Program-made: the position numbers and the translations under genes
Part shown: piece by piece, positions 17,776 to 27,123 of the stretch
Position numbering within the stretch: the stretch's first letter is position 1
Layout: every line of letters begins with the position of its first letter
Assembly: GCA_947466695.1 (NCBI GenBank)
Contig: CANIFC010000006.1
Span: 1 to 37,770, forward strand
DNA from: Oxalobacteraceae bacterium
Lineage (GTDB): Bacteria; Pseudomonadota; Gammaproteobacteria; Burkholderiales; Burkholderiaceae_D
Length of the DNA stretch: 37,770 bases
Direction: 5' to 3'
Notes under the pieces: model-generated
The model's input: the letters and a program-made list of their open reading frames with translations, nothing else
What the model was told of the DNA's origin: nothing
Database searches by the model: none

Positions 17776-18501
17776 CTAGTGAATGATCTTGGCCAAAAAT
17801 TCACGCGCGCGTTCCGAGCTGGCATCGGTAAAAAACTCATCCTTGCTGCAGTCTTCGACAATCAGTCCCTTGTCCATGAAAACGATACGGTTCGCGACTT
17901 TTTTAGCAAAACCCATCTCGTGCGTGACTACCATCATGGTCATGCCTTCTTGTGCCAGACCCACCATCACGTCCAGGACCTCGTTAATCATTTCAGGATC
18001 GAGCGCTGAAGTGGGTTCATCAAACAGCATGGCAATCGGGTCCATCGACAAGGCGCGGGCAATCGCCACGCGTTGTTGCTGACCACCTGAGAGCTGACCG
18101 GGAAACTTGTTCTTGTGCTCGAGCAGACCGACGCGGTCGAGGTATTTCAAACCACGTTCAGCCGCTTCATCTGCCGAGCGGCCCAGTACCTTGACCTGGG
18201 CAATCGTCAGGTTTTGCTGGATCGACAGATGTGGAAACAATTCGAAATTTTGAAACACCATACCTATGCGGGCACGTAACTTGGACAGATTAGTTTTAGG
18301 ATCGCCGACTGACACACTGTCCACGATAATTTCACCTTTTTGAAAAGGCTCGAGTCCATTAACCGTTTTAATCAGCGTCGATTTACCCGAACCGGACGGA
18401 CCGCAGACTACCACCACCTCACCCTTGCTGACGTGGGTGCTGCAATCGGTCAGGACTTGAAACTGGCCGTACCATTTGCTGACATTGTTAAGTTTGATCA
18501 T
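17776..18501 (-). CDS. gltL: Glutamate/aspartate ABC transporter ATP-binding protein GltL
   Basis: This is the cytoplasmic ATPase that powers GltJK-mediated uptake of glutamate/aspartate. The 241 residues show Walker A GPSGSGKST (34-42), the Q-loop MVFQNFELFPHLS, the signature LSGGQQQRVAIARAL, Walker B IAMLFDEPTSALD and the switch His (VVTHEMGFA), all as in polar amino acid transporter ATPases. It is the last gene of the leftward gltI-gltJ-gltK-gltL operon, 71 bases after gltK, and is followed by a terminator at 17721-17762. Substrate assignment rests on the neighbouring GltI-like binding protein and permeases. Confidence 0.95.
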   Translation of the reverse strand: MIKLNNVSKWYGQFQVLTDCSTHVSKGEVVVVCGPSGSGKSTLIKTVNGLEPFQKGEIIVDSVSVGDPKTNLSKLRARIGMVFQNFELFPHLSIQQNLTIAQVKVLGRSADEAAERGLKYLDRVGLLEHKNKFPGQLSGGQQQRVAIARALSMDPIAMLFDEPTSALDPEMINEVLDVMVGLAQEGMTMMVVTHEMGFAKKVANRIVFMDKGLIVEDCSKDEFFTDASSERAREFLAKIIH

Positions 18502-18572
18502 TTTTTTTCCTGAGATTCTGTAGGCTTCGATGTACGAAGTGAACGCATAGTGAGTAAGTTAGCCGCACGAGC

Positions 18573-19265
18573 TTAACGAATGATCGCTACTTTTTTCTGT
18601 AATTTTGCCACCAGGCTCGATAAGCCAAAGCACATGATGAAGTAGACCACCGCAACAAAGGAATACATCTCCACCAGGCGTCCGTCACGTTGGGCAATTT
18701 TTGACGCAGCGCCGACGAAATCGGTAATCGACAAGACATAGACCAGCGAAACGTCCTGAAACAGCACGATGGTCTGTGTCAGCAGGATCGGGATCATGTT
18801 GCGAAATGCCTGCGGCAAGACAATATGCGCCATGGTTTGCCAATAGCTCATGCCCATCGCATAACCGGCCGAAATCTGGCCCCGTGGTATCGACTGAATG
18901 CCGGAACGCATGATCTCGCAGTAGTACGCCGCTTCAAACATCACGAAGGTAATGAGGCAGGATGAAAATGCGCCGACCTGAACCGGGGTATCGGAACCGA
19001 TAATCCATGCGCCGATATACGGCACCAGAAAGTAAAACCAGAAGATCACCATCACCAGTGGAATGGAGCGCATGATATTGACGTACGTCGTCGCTGTCAG
19101 CGCGATTGCCTTGTTGCTCGACAGGCGCATCATGGCAAGCATGGTCCCCAATATGGTGCCGCCCACCATCGCCATGACGGTCAGCTTGAGGGTGAACACC
19201 ATACCGGTAGTAAACAGGTAGACCCAGGAGCGCTGGATCACATCAAAATCGAAATTAGCGAACAT
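18573..19265 (-). CDS. gltK: Glutamate/aspartate ABC transporter permease GltK
   Basis: The 230-residue inner-membrane permease has about five hydrophobic helices. Its conserved cytoplasmic EAA-type loop (RSGIQSIPRGQISAGYAMGMSYWQTMAHIVLPQAFRNMIP, about 118-157) contacts the ATPase. It belongs to the His/Glu/Gln/Arg/opine permease family. It follows gltJ after only two bases, so the two permease subunits are made together and form the heterodimeric channel. Confidence 0.94.
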   Translation of the reverse strand: MFANFDFDVIQRSWVYLFTTGMVFTLKLTVMAMVGGTILGTMLAMMRLSSNKAIALTATTYVNIMRSIPLVMVIFWFYFLVPYIGAWIIGSDTPVQVGAFSSCLITFVMFEAAYYCEIMRSGIQSIPRGQISAGYAMGMSYWQTMAHIVLPQAFRNMIPILLTQTIVLFQDVSLVYVLSITDFVGAASKIAQRDGRLVEMYSFVAVVYFIMCFGLSSLVAKLQKKVAIIR

Positions 19266-19267
19266 GC

Positions 19268-20020
19268 TTAGTGTCCTCCTGAAGTGGTAGAGCCGGTAGA
19301 AATGTAACCCGGCACGGCAGTGGCTTTTTCCAGGAAATGCGACATCATGATGGCAACCACGGAAATACCCAGGTAAATGAGTGTCGCAACGGTAAATGCC
19401 TCAAAGACCTGAAAGGAAAACTCCTGCATGGAGCGGGCGCTGGCGGTAAGTTCCATCAGGCCGATCGTCAGGGCGACTGAACTATTCTTGATGATGGCTG
19501 CCACTTCATTGGTCATCGACGGGATGATAATGCGAAAGGCCATTGGCAGCAAAACGTAGCGATAGGTCTGTGGCAAGGTTAAGCCAAGCGCCGTACCGGC
19601 CATTTTTTGGCCGCTAGGCAGAGAGTTGATACCAGCGGAAACCTGTACTGCAACGCGCGCCGAAGTAAAAAATCCCAGGCTCAGCACTGCGGTGACGAAA
19701 GGCGCATTAGGCAGAGATTTCAACCAGTTTCCCATTTCAACAGGGAGTAGTTCGGGCATCACAAAATACCAGAGAAACATTTGTACCAGCAGGGGGATAT
19801 TTCTGAATAACTCCACATAGCCATTGGCCAGACGTGCCGCCCATTTGTTCGGAGCGGTACGGATCGTGCCGATGATCGCACCAAGCACCAGCGCGATGAT
19901 CCATGCAAGACCGGCAGTTGCCAGCGTCCACACCATGCCAGAGATCAGGGACTCGAGGTAGTTGCCGCCACCATCAGGCGCAGCATCCCAGAAAATATTC
20001 CAGTTCCAGTGATAATTCAT
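19268..20020 (-). CDS. gltJ: Glutamate/aspartate ABC transporter permease GltJ
   Basis: The 250-residue inner-membrane permease pairs with GltK. It starts MNYHWNWNIFWD, typical of GltJ, then shows about five transmembrane helices and the EAA-type loop SAGINSLPSGQKMAGTALGLTLPQTYRYVLLPMAFRIIIPS. It lies 110 bases downstream of gltI, and that gap contains a terminator-like hairpin. Expression of the membrane parts is therefore likely to be lower than that of the binding protein. Confidence 0.94.
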   Translation of the reverse strand: MNYHWNWNIFWDAAPDGGGNYLESLISGMVWTLATAGLAWIIALVLGAIIGTIRTAPNKWAARLANGYVELFRNIPLLVQMFLWYFVMPELLPVEMGNWLKSLPNAPFVTAVLSLGFFTSARVAVQVSAGINSLPSGQKMAGTALGLTLPQTYRYVLLPMAFRIIIPSMTNEVAAIIKNSSVALTIGLMELTASARSMQEFSFQVFEAFTVATLIYLGISVVAIMMSHFLEKATAVPGYISTGSTTSGGH

Positions 20021-20061
20021 TGTTATATTTCCTTCTTATTGCATCAAGGTAACTTAAAACC

Positions 20062-20092
20062 ATAAAAAACAAAACGGGAGGTTTCCCCCCCG
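20062..20092 (-). terminator. Intercistronic attenuating hairpin between gltI and gltJ
   Basis: Read leftward, CGGGGGG (20086-20092) pairs with CCTCCCG (20075-20081) around a GAAA tetraloop and is followed by TTTTGTTTTTT. This is a full intrinsic-terminator shape inside the operon. Partial read-through would give an excess of binding protein over permease and ATPase. Confidence 0.8.
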
Positions 20093-20130
20093 CTTTTTAT
20101 ATTGCTACTGCCAGCTCTTGCGTCTGACGA

Positions 20131-21078
20131 TTATTTTTTGCCTTTTAATACCGCTTTTTGTGCCTCAGGCACGGTCGCATACGCAGAAGGCTCACCGGAA
20201 TCGGTTGGCTTGGCGATGGCGACCTTGAACTGCTCGGACATCGGCCAGTTCAGGGAAATACCTTTAGGAGGGATCGGCTGCAGGAACCACTTGTGGTAAA
20301 TGCGGTTGATGTCGCCTGAAGTCAGAACGTTGCTGATCGCTGCATCAACCACTTTCTTGAATGGCGCGTCATCCTTGCGCAACATGATGCCATATGGCTC
20401 AACAGACAAGGCTTCTTTACTGATTTCATAATCAGCAGGTGCCTTGGAGTTGGCGGCCAAAGAGGCCAGCAGGATGTCATCCATCACAAACGCGACTGAA
20501 CGACCGGTTTCCACCATCAGGAAGGCTTCTGCATGATCCTTGGCAGGCATGATGTTGATGCCCAGGTTTTGCTCTGCATTTAATTGTGTCAGTTGTTTCA
20601 GGTTCGCTGTACCCGAAGTGGAAACCACTGACTTACCTTTTAAATCAGCCAGCGTTTTGATATTGGCAGATTTTTTTGCCAGGATACGGTTGGCAGTGAC
20701 AAACGTGGTCGGTGCGAAAGCGACTTGCTTCTGACGTTCCATGTTGTTGGTTGTCGAACCGCATTCCATGTCAATGGTGCCGTTCGCCATCAGGGGAATA
20801 CGGGTAGCGGAAGTTACCGGGTTAAGCTTGACATTGAGACTGGTCAGTCCCAGCTGTTTTTGAACAGCGGTAACCACTTTCAGGCACAGGTCAATGGAGT
20901 AACCCTGGTAGGATTGCTTATCATCAAGATAAGAAAAAGGGATAGAGGAGTCACGTACACCCAGGGTAATCGTGCCAGTTTCCTTAATTTTTTTCAAGGT
21001 ACCGGTTTCCTGAGCCTGTGCTGCACCGGCGATCACACCGGCACCAAGCAAAACGACTAATAATTTCGACAATTTCAT
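20131..21078 (-). CDS. gltI: Glutamate/aspartate-binding periplasmic protein GltI
   Basis: This solute-binding protein delivers glutamate/aspartate to GltJKL. The 315-residue protein has a classic signal peptide (MKLSKLLVVLLGAGVIAGAAQA, cleavage before QETG). The mature part is an SBP_bac_3 domain with GTITLGVRDSSIPFSYLDD at the start and the conserved MECGSTTNNMERQKQVAF. I place the start at the ATG at 21076-21078 because AGGAGA lies about seven bases upstream; a frame-compatible ATG at 21094-21096 lies in front of that ribosome site and would add six residues before the signal peptide. It is first in the gltIJKL operon and has a promoter candidate at 21132-21159. Confidence 0.95.
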   Translation of the reverse strand: MKLSKLLVVLLGAGVIAGAAQAQETGTLKKIKETGTITLGVRDSSIPFSYLDDKQSYQGYSIDLCLKVVTAVQKQLGLTSLNVKLNPVTSATRIPLMANGTIDMECGSTTNNMERQKQVAFAPTTFVTANRILAKKSANIKTLADLKGKSVVSTSGTANLKQLTQLNAEQNLGINIMPAKDHAEAFLMVETGRSVAFVMDDILLASLAANSKAPADYEISKEALSVEPYGIMLRKDDAPFKKVVDAAISNVLTSGDINRIYHKWFLQPIPPKGISLNWPMSEQFKVAIAKPTDSGEPSAYATVPEAQKAVLKGKK

Positions 21079-21131
21079 ACGGTCTCCTGAAAACATGTTT
21101 CTAAAAAAATTGAAAAAAACTTGAGTTGCTT

Positions 21132-21159
21132 AGTCTAACAAAAGCTTTGCCCGTCACAA
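21132..21159 (-). promoter_or_regulatory. Candidate promoter of gltI
   Basis: On the minus strand TTGTGA (21154-21159) is followed after 16 bases by TAGACT (21132-21137), 4/6 matches to each sigma70 element, about 50 bases before the gltI start. The AGTCTAAC and GTCACAA blocks recur upstream of the glutamate dehydrogenase gene. Confidence 0.5.
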
Positions 21160-21243
21160 TGTTTTTTTTAACGCATCAATAGGTATTACTACGTAAATTC
21201 ATTAAAAAAACGTAAATATTCCTGCTTAGCCCTGCTTTATAAA

Positions 21244-22167
21244 TTAATCGGCAACTTTATCCGATGGAAAACGTATGTTGTCGCGTAACAATAAACCCAT
21301 CGCCATATTGAGATTAATCCCATCCGGTGGAATCGCACTCCGGAACCATTTATCGTATAACCTGGTTATTTCACCATCGTTCATCATGCGCGCAATTTCA
21401 AGATCAATAAAACGCTTGAAATTGGGATCTCCCTTGCGCATGAAAATGGCATAGGGCTCCGTTGAGAGTGCATCGCCAACAATAGTAAATCTGGACGGAT
21501 CACCGCTGGTCGCGCGCAAGCCGAATAACAGCACATCATCCATCGGGAATGCATCCGCTGTTGCGTTATTCACCATTGCAAACGACAGGTGGTGATCATT
21601 TCCCTCGATCAATTTAAGCTCCAGTCCGCTGGACTTGCTACGATCAGCCAATAATCTGACCGAGGTTGTGCCCTTGGTGGTTACCACAGTTTTTTTCTTC
21701 AGGTCTTGCCAGTTATTGATGCCTGAATCAGCCAGCACCACCATGCGCGTTGAAGCGAAAAAATAGGGAATGGTGAACGCGACCTGTTCCCGCCTTGCCG
21801 CGTTATTGGTAGTGGAACCACATTCAAGATCGGCCTTGCCTTCTTTAACCGCAGCAACGCGGCTGCTTGGCGTCACCAGCAGATAGTTAACCTTCAACTG
21901 TGGCAGCTTAAGCTCACGCTTGATTGCCTCTGCCAATTTCTGACAGATATCGACCGAATAGCCGATGGCCTGCTTATTGGCCGACAGGTAGGAAAAAGGC
22001 ACCGACGCTTCACGGTGCGCAATCGTGATGGATTGTGTCTCCCTGATGCGGCTAAAGGTATCTGCAGACAAAGTGGCTGTGGCTGAGGTGGCTGAGGTGG
22101 CGGCAGAACCCGCTACCAGCAGCAGGCAAGTAAAGCCTGCGTTGAGCAGTGAACGTAAGATTTTCAA
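21244..22167 (-). CDS. Second GltI-like periplasmic amino-acid-binding protein
   Basis: The 307-residue protein is a paralogue of GltI from the SBP_bac_3 family. It has an N-terminal hydrophobic signal segment followed by an Ala-Thr-Ser repeat (ATSATSATAT, coded by 9-bp direct repeats). Its mature part includes SITIAHREASVPFSYLS, the family mark LECGSTTNNAARREQVAF, and a C-terminal IPPDGINLNMAM like that of GltI. The start codon is TTG (22165-22167), the only one that keeps a complete signal peptide; GAAGG lies about seven bases upstream. It has no permease or ATPase of its own, so it may share GltJKL or act as a sensor. It lies between gltI and the glutamate dehydrogenase gene, 165 bases from gltI. 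Confidence 0.88.
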   Translation of the reverse strand: MKILRSLLNAGFTCLLLVAGSAATSATSATATLSADTFSRIRETQSITIAHREASVPFSYLSANKQAIGYSVDICQKLAEAIKRELKLPQLKVNYLLVTPSSRVAAVKEGKADLECGSTTNNAARREQVAFTIPYFFASTRMVVLADSGINNWQDLKKKTVVTTKGTTSVRLLADRSKSSGLELKLIEGNDHHLSFAMVNNATADAFPMDDVLLFGLRATSGDPSRFTIVGDALSTEPYAIFMRKGDPNFKRFIDLEIARMMNDGEITRLYDKWFRSAIPPDGINLNMAMGLLLRDNIRFPSDKVAD

Positions 22168-22275
22168 AAATGGCCTTCAGAGAGGTTAAATGTTTTATCG
22201 TTTATTCTACCCAAGATTACGTGTGTTATTTAACATTGTAAAAAAAATAAAAAAACTTAACATCATTCAAATTTA

Positions 22276-22307
22276 CCCTTGGATCAGCCAACTACCGATA
22301 CCAAGGG
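22276..22307 (-). terminator. Possible terminator hairpin after glutamate dehydrogenase
   Basis: CCCTTGG (22276-22282) and CCAAGGG (22301-22307) form a perfect 7-bp stem with an 18-base loop just downstream of the dehydrogenase stop. The strong T-rich tract on the minus strand starts only about 20 bases later, so this is a weak call. Confidence 0.4.
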
Positions 22308-22329
22308 CAAGGCTCGCTCATTTCAGCCC

Positions 22330-25300
22330 TTATGCGAGATGCCTTAATTCACGCAACGCCACCGAAACCGGTGCCAGGTCAGCCGGCTGGGTACTGATCG
22401 TACTGAGCAGCTGGCATAAGCGGGTAATGGCCGGGTCATTTTGCTCGCGCCAGAAGCTGATCTCTTCCTGCCGCGCCAGGAGTCCCTGCGTGATCTGGCT
22501 GGCGATGGAATACACGTCGTCGCGGGCACTGCCACGGGCCTGCGTCTGCCATAACGTGTCGGTCGGCAAACGGTTGATCTGGGCGCGCCAGGCGGTCAGG
22601 CCAAGAGCCACGTCGATACCAAAATAGGCCCGCGCCGCCTGTTCAAGCCCGGCATCGGCACTTGAGGCCAGATCGGCCAGGTCGACCAGATCGAGCGCCG
22701 GGAAAATGAAATCGAGCGCAGCCAGATTTTGCGCCAACTCGATTTCCACACCCGCAGTGGCAAAGGCTTGCGCTGCCAGCTGCCAGCTTTCATACGCAGC
22801 CGGTGGCAACCAGTCAGCCAGGTTGGCACGCATTTCACGTGCCGCAGGCTGGTAGCGCTGAATCAAGGTTGGCAGATCAGTGCTTTGGGCGCGCACCCGC
22901 AACATCCAGCGCGAGGCACGCTGCGCCGTCGCAATGAGGCGGCTCAACAGATCGAGTTGCAGTTGAGCGTCAACCCGGTAGTCGAGTGCATCAATTTGAT
23001 CCCATAAAGGTTCCAGATCAAAAATTTCACGCGCCAGGGTAAAGGCACGGATCACGTCCGCAGCCGTGGCTCCCGACTCGGAAGCGATGAAATTGACAAA
23101 GGTCGCACCCGTGCGGTTTAGCACCGTATTGGTAATGAAGGTAGCGACAATTTCGCGCCTGAGTGGATGGGCGGCAATCGCCGGCGCAAATTTTTGCGTC
23201 AATACCTGCGGGAAATACGCCTTGAGCGCCCGGCTGAAGTAAGGATCATCCGGAAAATTACTCGCCAGCAGATCGTCAAACACCGACATTTTGGCGTACG
23301 CCAGCAGCACGGCATTTTCTGGTGCAGCAAGACCTTGCTTGCGCGCGCGACGCTGGGCAATTTCTTCGTCGGACGGCAAAAATTCAATGGCACGGTTAAG
23401 ACGACCGTTACTTTCCAGATTTTGCATCAGGCGTTGCTGACCATCGAGTAAGTACATCGGCCGGTGAGTGGCGATGTCGAGTACCTGCGTCTGATAGTAA
23501 TTGTCTGTCAGCACCAGCAAGCCCACTTCATCGGTCATGGAGGCGAGCAGGTCATTGCGCTGCTTGAGCGTCAGGTCACCCGCCTCAACGATACTGCCGA
23601 GTAAAATCTTGATGTTCACTTCATGATCCGAGCAGTCCACCCCGGCCGAATTATCGATCGCATCCGTGTAGATGCGCCCACCATGTTGGGCAAACTCAAT
23701 CCGGCCGTTCTGGGTACATCCCAGATTTCCACCTTCACCGAGCACCTTGCAGCGCAGTTCATTGCCGTTGACGCGGAAGGCATCACTTGATTTGTCCCCC
23801 ACCTGGGCATGGCTCTCAAAACTGGCTTTCACGTAAGTACCGATACCACCGTTATAAAGCAGGTCAACCGGCGCTTGCAGGATGACGCGTAACAAATCAA
23901 CCGGGCTGAGGTCACTTAGCGTAATACCCAGCACCGCACGCGCCTGCGGGCTCAGCGAAATCGACTTGGCACCACGCGAATACACACCACCACCAGCTGA
24001 AATCAGGCTTTTATCGTAATCATCCCAGCTTGAACGCGGCAGGGTAAAGAGACGCTGGCGTTCTGCAAAGGAAACGGCCGTATCCGGCGCAGGATCGATG
24101 AAAATATGGCGATGGTCAAACGCGACCACGAGCTTGATTTGCTCTGAAAGCAGCATGCCATTGCCAAACACGTCACCGGACATGTCACCAATACCGGCCA
24201 CCGTAAATGGTGTGGTCTGGGTGTTGATGGACAATGAGCGGAAATGTCGCTTGACCGATTCCCAGGCCCCGCGCGCAGTGATGCCCATTTTTTTGTGATC
24301 ATAACCGACGGAGCCGCCTGAAGCGAAAGCGTCGCCCAGCCAGAAGCCGTAATGAGCCGAAACGCCGTTGGCAATATCGGAAAACGAAGCAGTACCCTTG
24401 TCCGCGGCAACCACCAGATAAGGATCATCAGGATCATGCCGCACTACATTAACCGGCGGCACCACATCGCCCTTGACGATATTATCAGTCAGGTCCAGCA
24501 AACCCGAGAGGAACAACTTGTAGCAGGCAATACCCTCAGCGAGATAGGCTTCGCGTTCAGTGGCCGGCGGCGCATTTTTCAGCACGAAGCCGCCTTTGGA
24601 ACCGACCGGTACGATCACGGTATTTTTCACCTGCTGGGCCTTGACCAGACCCAGCACTTCGGTACGGAAGTCTTCACGCCGGTCCGACCAGCGTAAACCA
24701 CCACGGGCGACCTTGCCACCGCGCAAATGAACGCCTTCAACACGGGGCGAATAAACCCAGATTTCAAACAGCGGTTTGGGTTCCGGCACACCCGGCACCA
24801 CGCGAGGATTGAGCTTGAAGCTCATGTAGGGCTTGTCGCTCCCCGTTACATCACACTGCCAGACGTTGGTACGCAAGGTCGCTTGTATCGTGGCAAAAAA
24901 CTGGCGCAAGATACGGTCTTCATCGAGGCTGGCGACATCGCCCAGCAGCGCCTCGATCTGCAGCTCAATGTGCTGCTGCGCTGCATCCCGCTCTACGTCA
25001 TTACCCTGCCCGGCATCAACGCCAGAAAACGGATTCAAACGGGCATCGAACAAGGCGACCAGCGCCTGCGCTATACCGGCATTTTTATTGAGTGCATCCT
25101 CAATGTAGCTTTGGCTGTAGGCAAAACCAAGCTGCTTGAAATACCGGGTATAAGCACGCAATACGGCAATGTTGCGGGCGTCCAGCGTGGTACTCAAGGC
25201 CAGGCGATTCAAGTGATCGCTCTCCACTTCCGCCCGCCAGGCAAGTGAAAACAAGGTTTCAAAACGTAGCTTGACAGTTGAAAGGTCGGTAGTTACCGGC

Positions 25301-27123
25301 AGTTGCAGGCCCATGTCATGAATCCACAACGCGCCGCTGCCGCTGCCAACCCGGTAAGGCTGCTCGTCCAGGACGCGGGCACCCATGCATTCGAGGACAG
25401 GCAGGGAATCGGATAGTGCCACCTTGGAGGTATTGTAAATTTTAAAGCGCAGTGTCCCTGCGGCAGCATCCAGTGGCCGGTACAACTTCACCAGCAAGGG
25501 CGAACTCTCCGAGAGGCCCGCGAGGATGCTGGCGTCTTCTGCCGCTACCAGAGCTGAAAAGTCTTCGCGGTAGCCGGTCGAGAACGCGCTGGAAAAACGG
25601 TGCGCCATTGCCAGCCCGAGGCCTTCGCCATGGGCGCGCAGCAATTCGCTGGTGCAGTCATCTTCCCAGCGTTGCGCCAGTTTGGCGATCCGCGCTTCAA
25701 GCGCCAGCACATTGACGTTGAGCGGCGCACGTTCCTTGGCGCGCACCAGGTAATGGATACGTGCCAGCGGACTATCCGTGAGGGTCGGGGTAAATTCGAT
25801 GGATTGCCCATCCAGCGCACTCATGAGTTCATTACTGATCTTGATACGCAGCTCGGTGTTGTAGCGGTCACGCGGCACGAATACCTGCGCCGAGGTGAAA
25901 CGGCCAAACGGGTCACGCCGCAAGAACAGGCGGGTACGCTGGCGTTCCTGCAGGCGCAAGATACCGATGGCGTGTTCGGTCAGGGTCGCCGTATCGATCT
26001 GAAACAGCTCGTCGCGCGGGTAGTCGTCAAGAATCGATTGCAGCGATTTCGCTGCATGACTGTCAGGCACGACACCGGCGTTGCGCATGACATCGGCGGC
26101 GCGCTGGCGCACTTGCGGAATATCTTCCACGTTCGCGGCGTAGGCACTGGAGGTATATAAACCGAGGAAACGCGATTCGCCGATCACATTGCCAGCGGCG
26201 TCAAAGCGTTTTACGGCAATGTAGTCAAGCCAGGCCGGACGGTGCACCGTAGCGCGTGTCATGGCCTTGCTGACGAGCACCAATTGACTCGACTCAAGCA
26301 AGGTGAGCGCCTCAGGTGGCAGCCGCATTTCGCCCGTTTGTACTGCACCGCGCAAGATACCGAGCCCGGAACCGGGTAAGGCCACCAGGCTGACATTGTC
26401 ACCGTCGCGCTTGAGATCATAGTCGCGTGCACCGAGAAAAGTAAAATGGCGCTGTTCCAGCCAGTGCAGGAAAGCGATTCCCTCGGCACAATCGGTAGAG
26501 GCAAGCGGCTGCTGTTCCGAGGCGGTGCTCACCGCGTGTACCCGTTCGAGCATGGCGGGCCAGTCACTGACGGCGCTGCGCACATCGGCCAGAACACGGC
26601 TCAGGTCCTGCACCAGCGCCTGTTGCTCAGCCACGCTCACGATACGGTCGCATTCAACCAGGATAAGCGACTCGACATGTCCGTCCAGTCCCGGTGATTT
26701 GGCGGCCGACACGGAGCTGACGGCGGCAATCCGGCCTTGGGCGTCACGCGCCACAACGACCAGCGGATGCACAATCCAGTGCGCGGTACGGCCGCTGCGA
26801 TTGATCGCCATCGTCACTGAATCGACCAGGAAAGGCATGTCATCGTTGACGATCTGAACGATGGTGTGCTCGCTCACGAAACCGTCTTCAGCCAGCGTCG
26901 GGTTAAATACGCGGACCTTGGGACCTTGCACAACCCGGGCGGCATCGAGCAATCGCCAGTGGGCATTGGCCAATGCGAACAATGTCGCGGAACCGCGCGC
27001 GACAATTTCATCGGGATCGCTGTTTTCAAAATAGGCGGCGACGAAGCCGCTTTGCAGCTGGGCCGCGGGACCTGTATGGTCTTGCGCGTAAGCGAGCAGC
27101 TCGCTCAGGTGGGAAGTGGTCAT
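22330..27123 (-). CDS. gdhB: NAD-specific glutamate dehydrogenase, large (about 180 kDa) type
   Basis: This enzyme oxidatively deaminates L-glutamate to 2-oxoglutarate and ammonium with NAD+, a catabolic role. The 1597 residues fit the Bac_GDH family (PF05088, the Streptomyces/Pseudomonas/Caulobacter L-GDH type). The long N-terminal half carries ACT-like regulatory modules (for example NDDMPFLVDSVTMAINRSGR). The catalytic region has RGGLRWSDRREDFRTEVLGLVKAQQVKNTVIVPVGSKGGFV, with the active-site lysines, and further on a dinucleotide-binding segment around FTVAGIGDMSGDVFGNGMLLS. The long C-terminal helical region is also present. Allosteric control by amino acids is common in the family. It stands upstream of the glutamate importer genes on the same strand, which fits use of glutamate as a carbon and nitrogen source. 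Confidence 0.97.
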   Translation of the reverse strand: MTTSHLSELLAYAQDHTGPAAQLQSGFVAAYFENSDPDEIVARGSATLFALANAHWRLLDAARVVQGPKVRVFNPTLAEDGFVSEHTIVQIVNDDMPFLVDSVTMAINRSGRTAHWIVHPLVVVARDAQGRIAAVSSVSAAKSPGLDGHVESLILVECDRIVSVAEQQALVQDLSRVLADVRSAVSDWPAMLERVHAVSTASEQQPLASTDCAEGIAFLHWLEQRHFTFLGARDYDLKRDGDNVSLVALPGSGLGILRGAVQTGEMRLPPEALTLLESSQLVLVSKAMTRATVHRPAWLDYIAVKRFDAAGNVIGESRFLGLYTSSAYAANVEDIPQVRQRAADVMRNAGVVPDSHAAKSLQSILDDYPRDELFQIDTATLTEHAIGILRLQERQRTRLFLRRDPFGRFTSAQVFVPRDRYNTELRIKISNELMSALDGQSIEFTPTLTDSPLARIHYLVRAKERAPLNVNVLALEARIAKLAQRWEDDCTSELLRAHGEGLGLAMAHRFSSAFSTGYREDFSALVAAEDASILAGLSESSPLLVKLYRPLDAAAGTLRFKIYNTSKVALSDSLPVLECMGARVLDEQPYRVGSGSGALWIHDMGLQLPVTTDLSTVKLRFETLFSLAWRAEVESDHLNRLALSTTLDARNIAVLRAYTRYFKQLGFAYSQSYIEDALNKNAGIAQALVALFDARLNPFSGVDAGQGNDVERDAAQQHIELQIEALLGDVASLDEDRILRQFFATIQATLRTNVWQCDVTGSDKPYMSFKLNPRVVPGVPEPKPLFEIWVYSPRVEGVHLRGGKVARGGLRWSDRREDFRTEVLGLVKAQQVKNTVIVPVGSKGGFVLKNAPPATEREAYLAEGIACYKLFLSGLLDLTDNIVKGDVVPPVNVVRHDPDDPYLVVAADKGTASFSDIANGVSAHYGFWLGDAFASGGSVGYDHKKMGITARGAWESVKRHFRSLSINTQTTPFTVAGIGDMSGDVFGNGMLLSEQIKLVVAFDHRHIFIDPAPDTAVSFAERQRLFTLPRSSWDDYDKSLISAGGGVYSRGAKSISLSPQARAVLGITLSDLSPVDLLRVILQAPVDLLYNGGIGTYVKASFESHAQVGDKSSDAFRVNGNELRCKVLGEGGNLGCTQNGRIEFAQHGGRIYTDAIDNSAGVDCSDHEVNIKILLGSIVEAGDLTLKQRNDLLASMTDEVGLLVLTDNYYQTQVLDIATHRPMYLLDGQQRLMQNLESNGRLNRAIEFLPSDEEIAQRRARKQGLAAPENAVLLAYAKMSVFDDLLASNFPDDPYFSRALKAYFPQVLTQKFAPAIAAHPLRREIVATFITNTVLNRTGATFVNFIASESGATAADVIRAFTLAREIFDLEPLWDQIDALDYRVDAQLQLDLLSRLIATAQRASRWMLRVRAQSTDLPTLIQRYQPAAREMRANLADWLPPAAYESWQLAAQAFATAGVEIELAQNLAALDFIFPALDLVDLADLASSADAGLEQAARAYFGIDVALGLTAWRAQINRLPTDTLWQTQARGSARDDVYSIASQITQGLLARQEEISFWREQNDPAITRLCQLLSTISTQPADLAPVSVALRELRHLA

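Noticed and set aside
21079-21096. Longer start for gltI
   Set aside because: It lies upstream of the Shine-Dalgarno sequence and would place six residues before a complete signal peptide.
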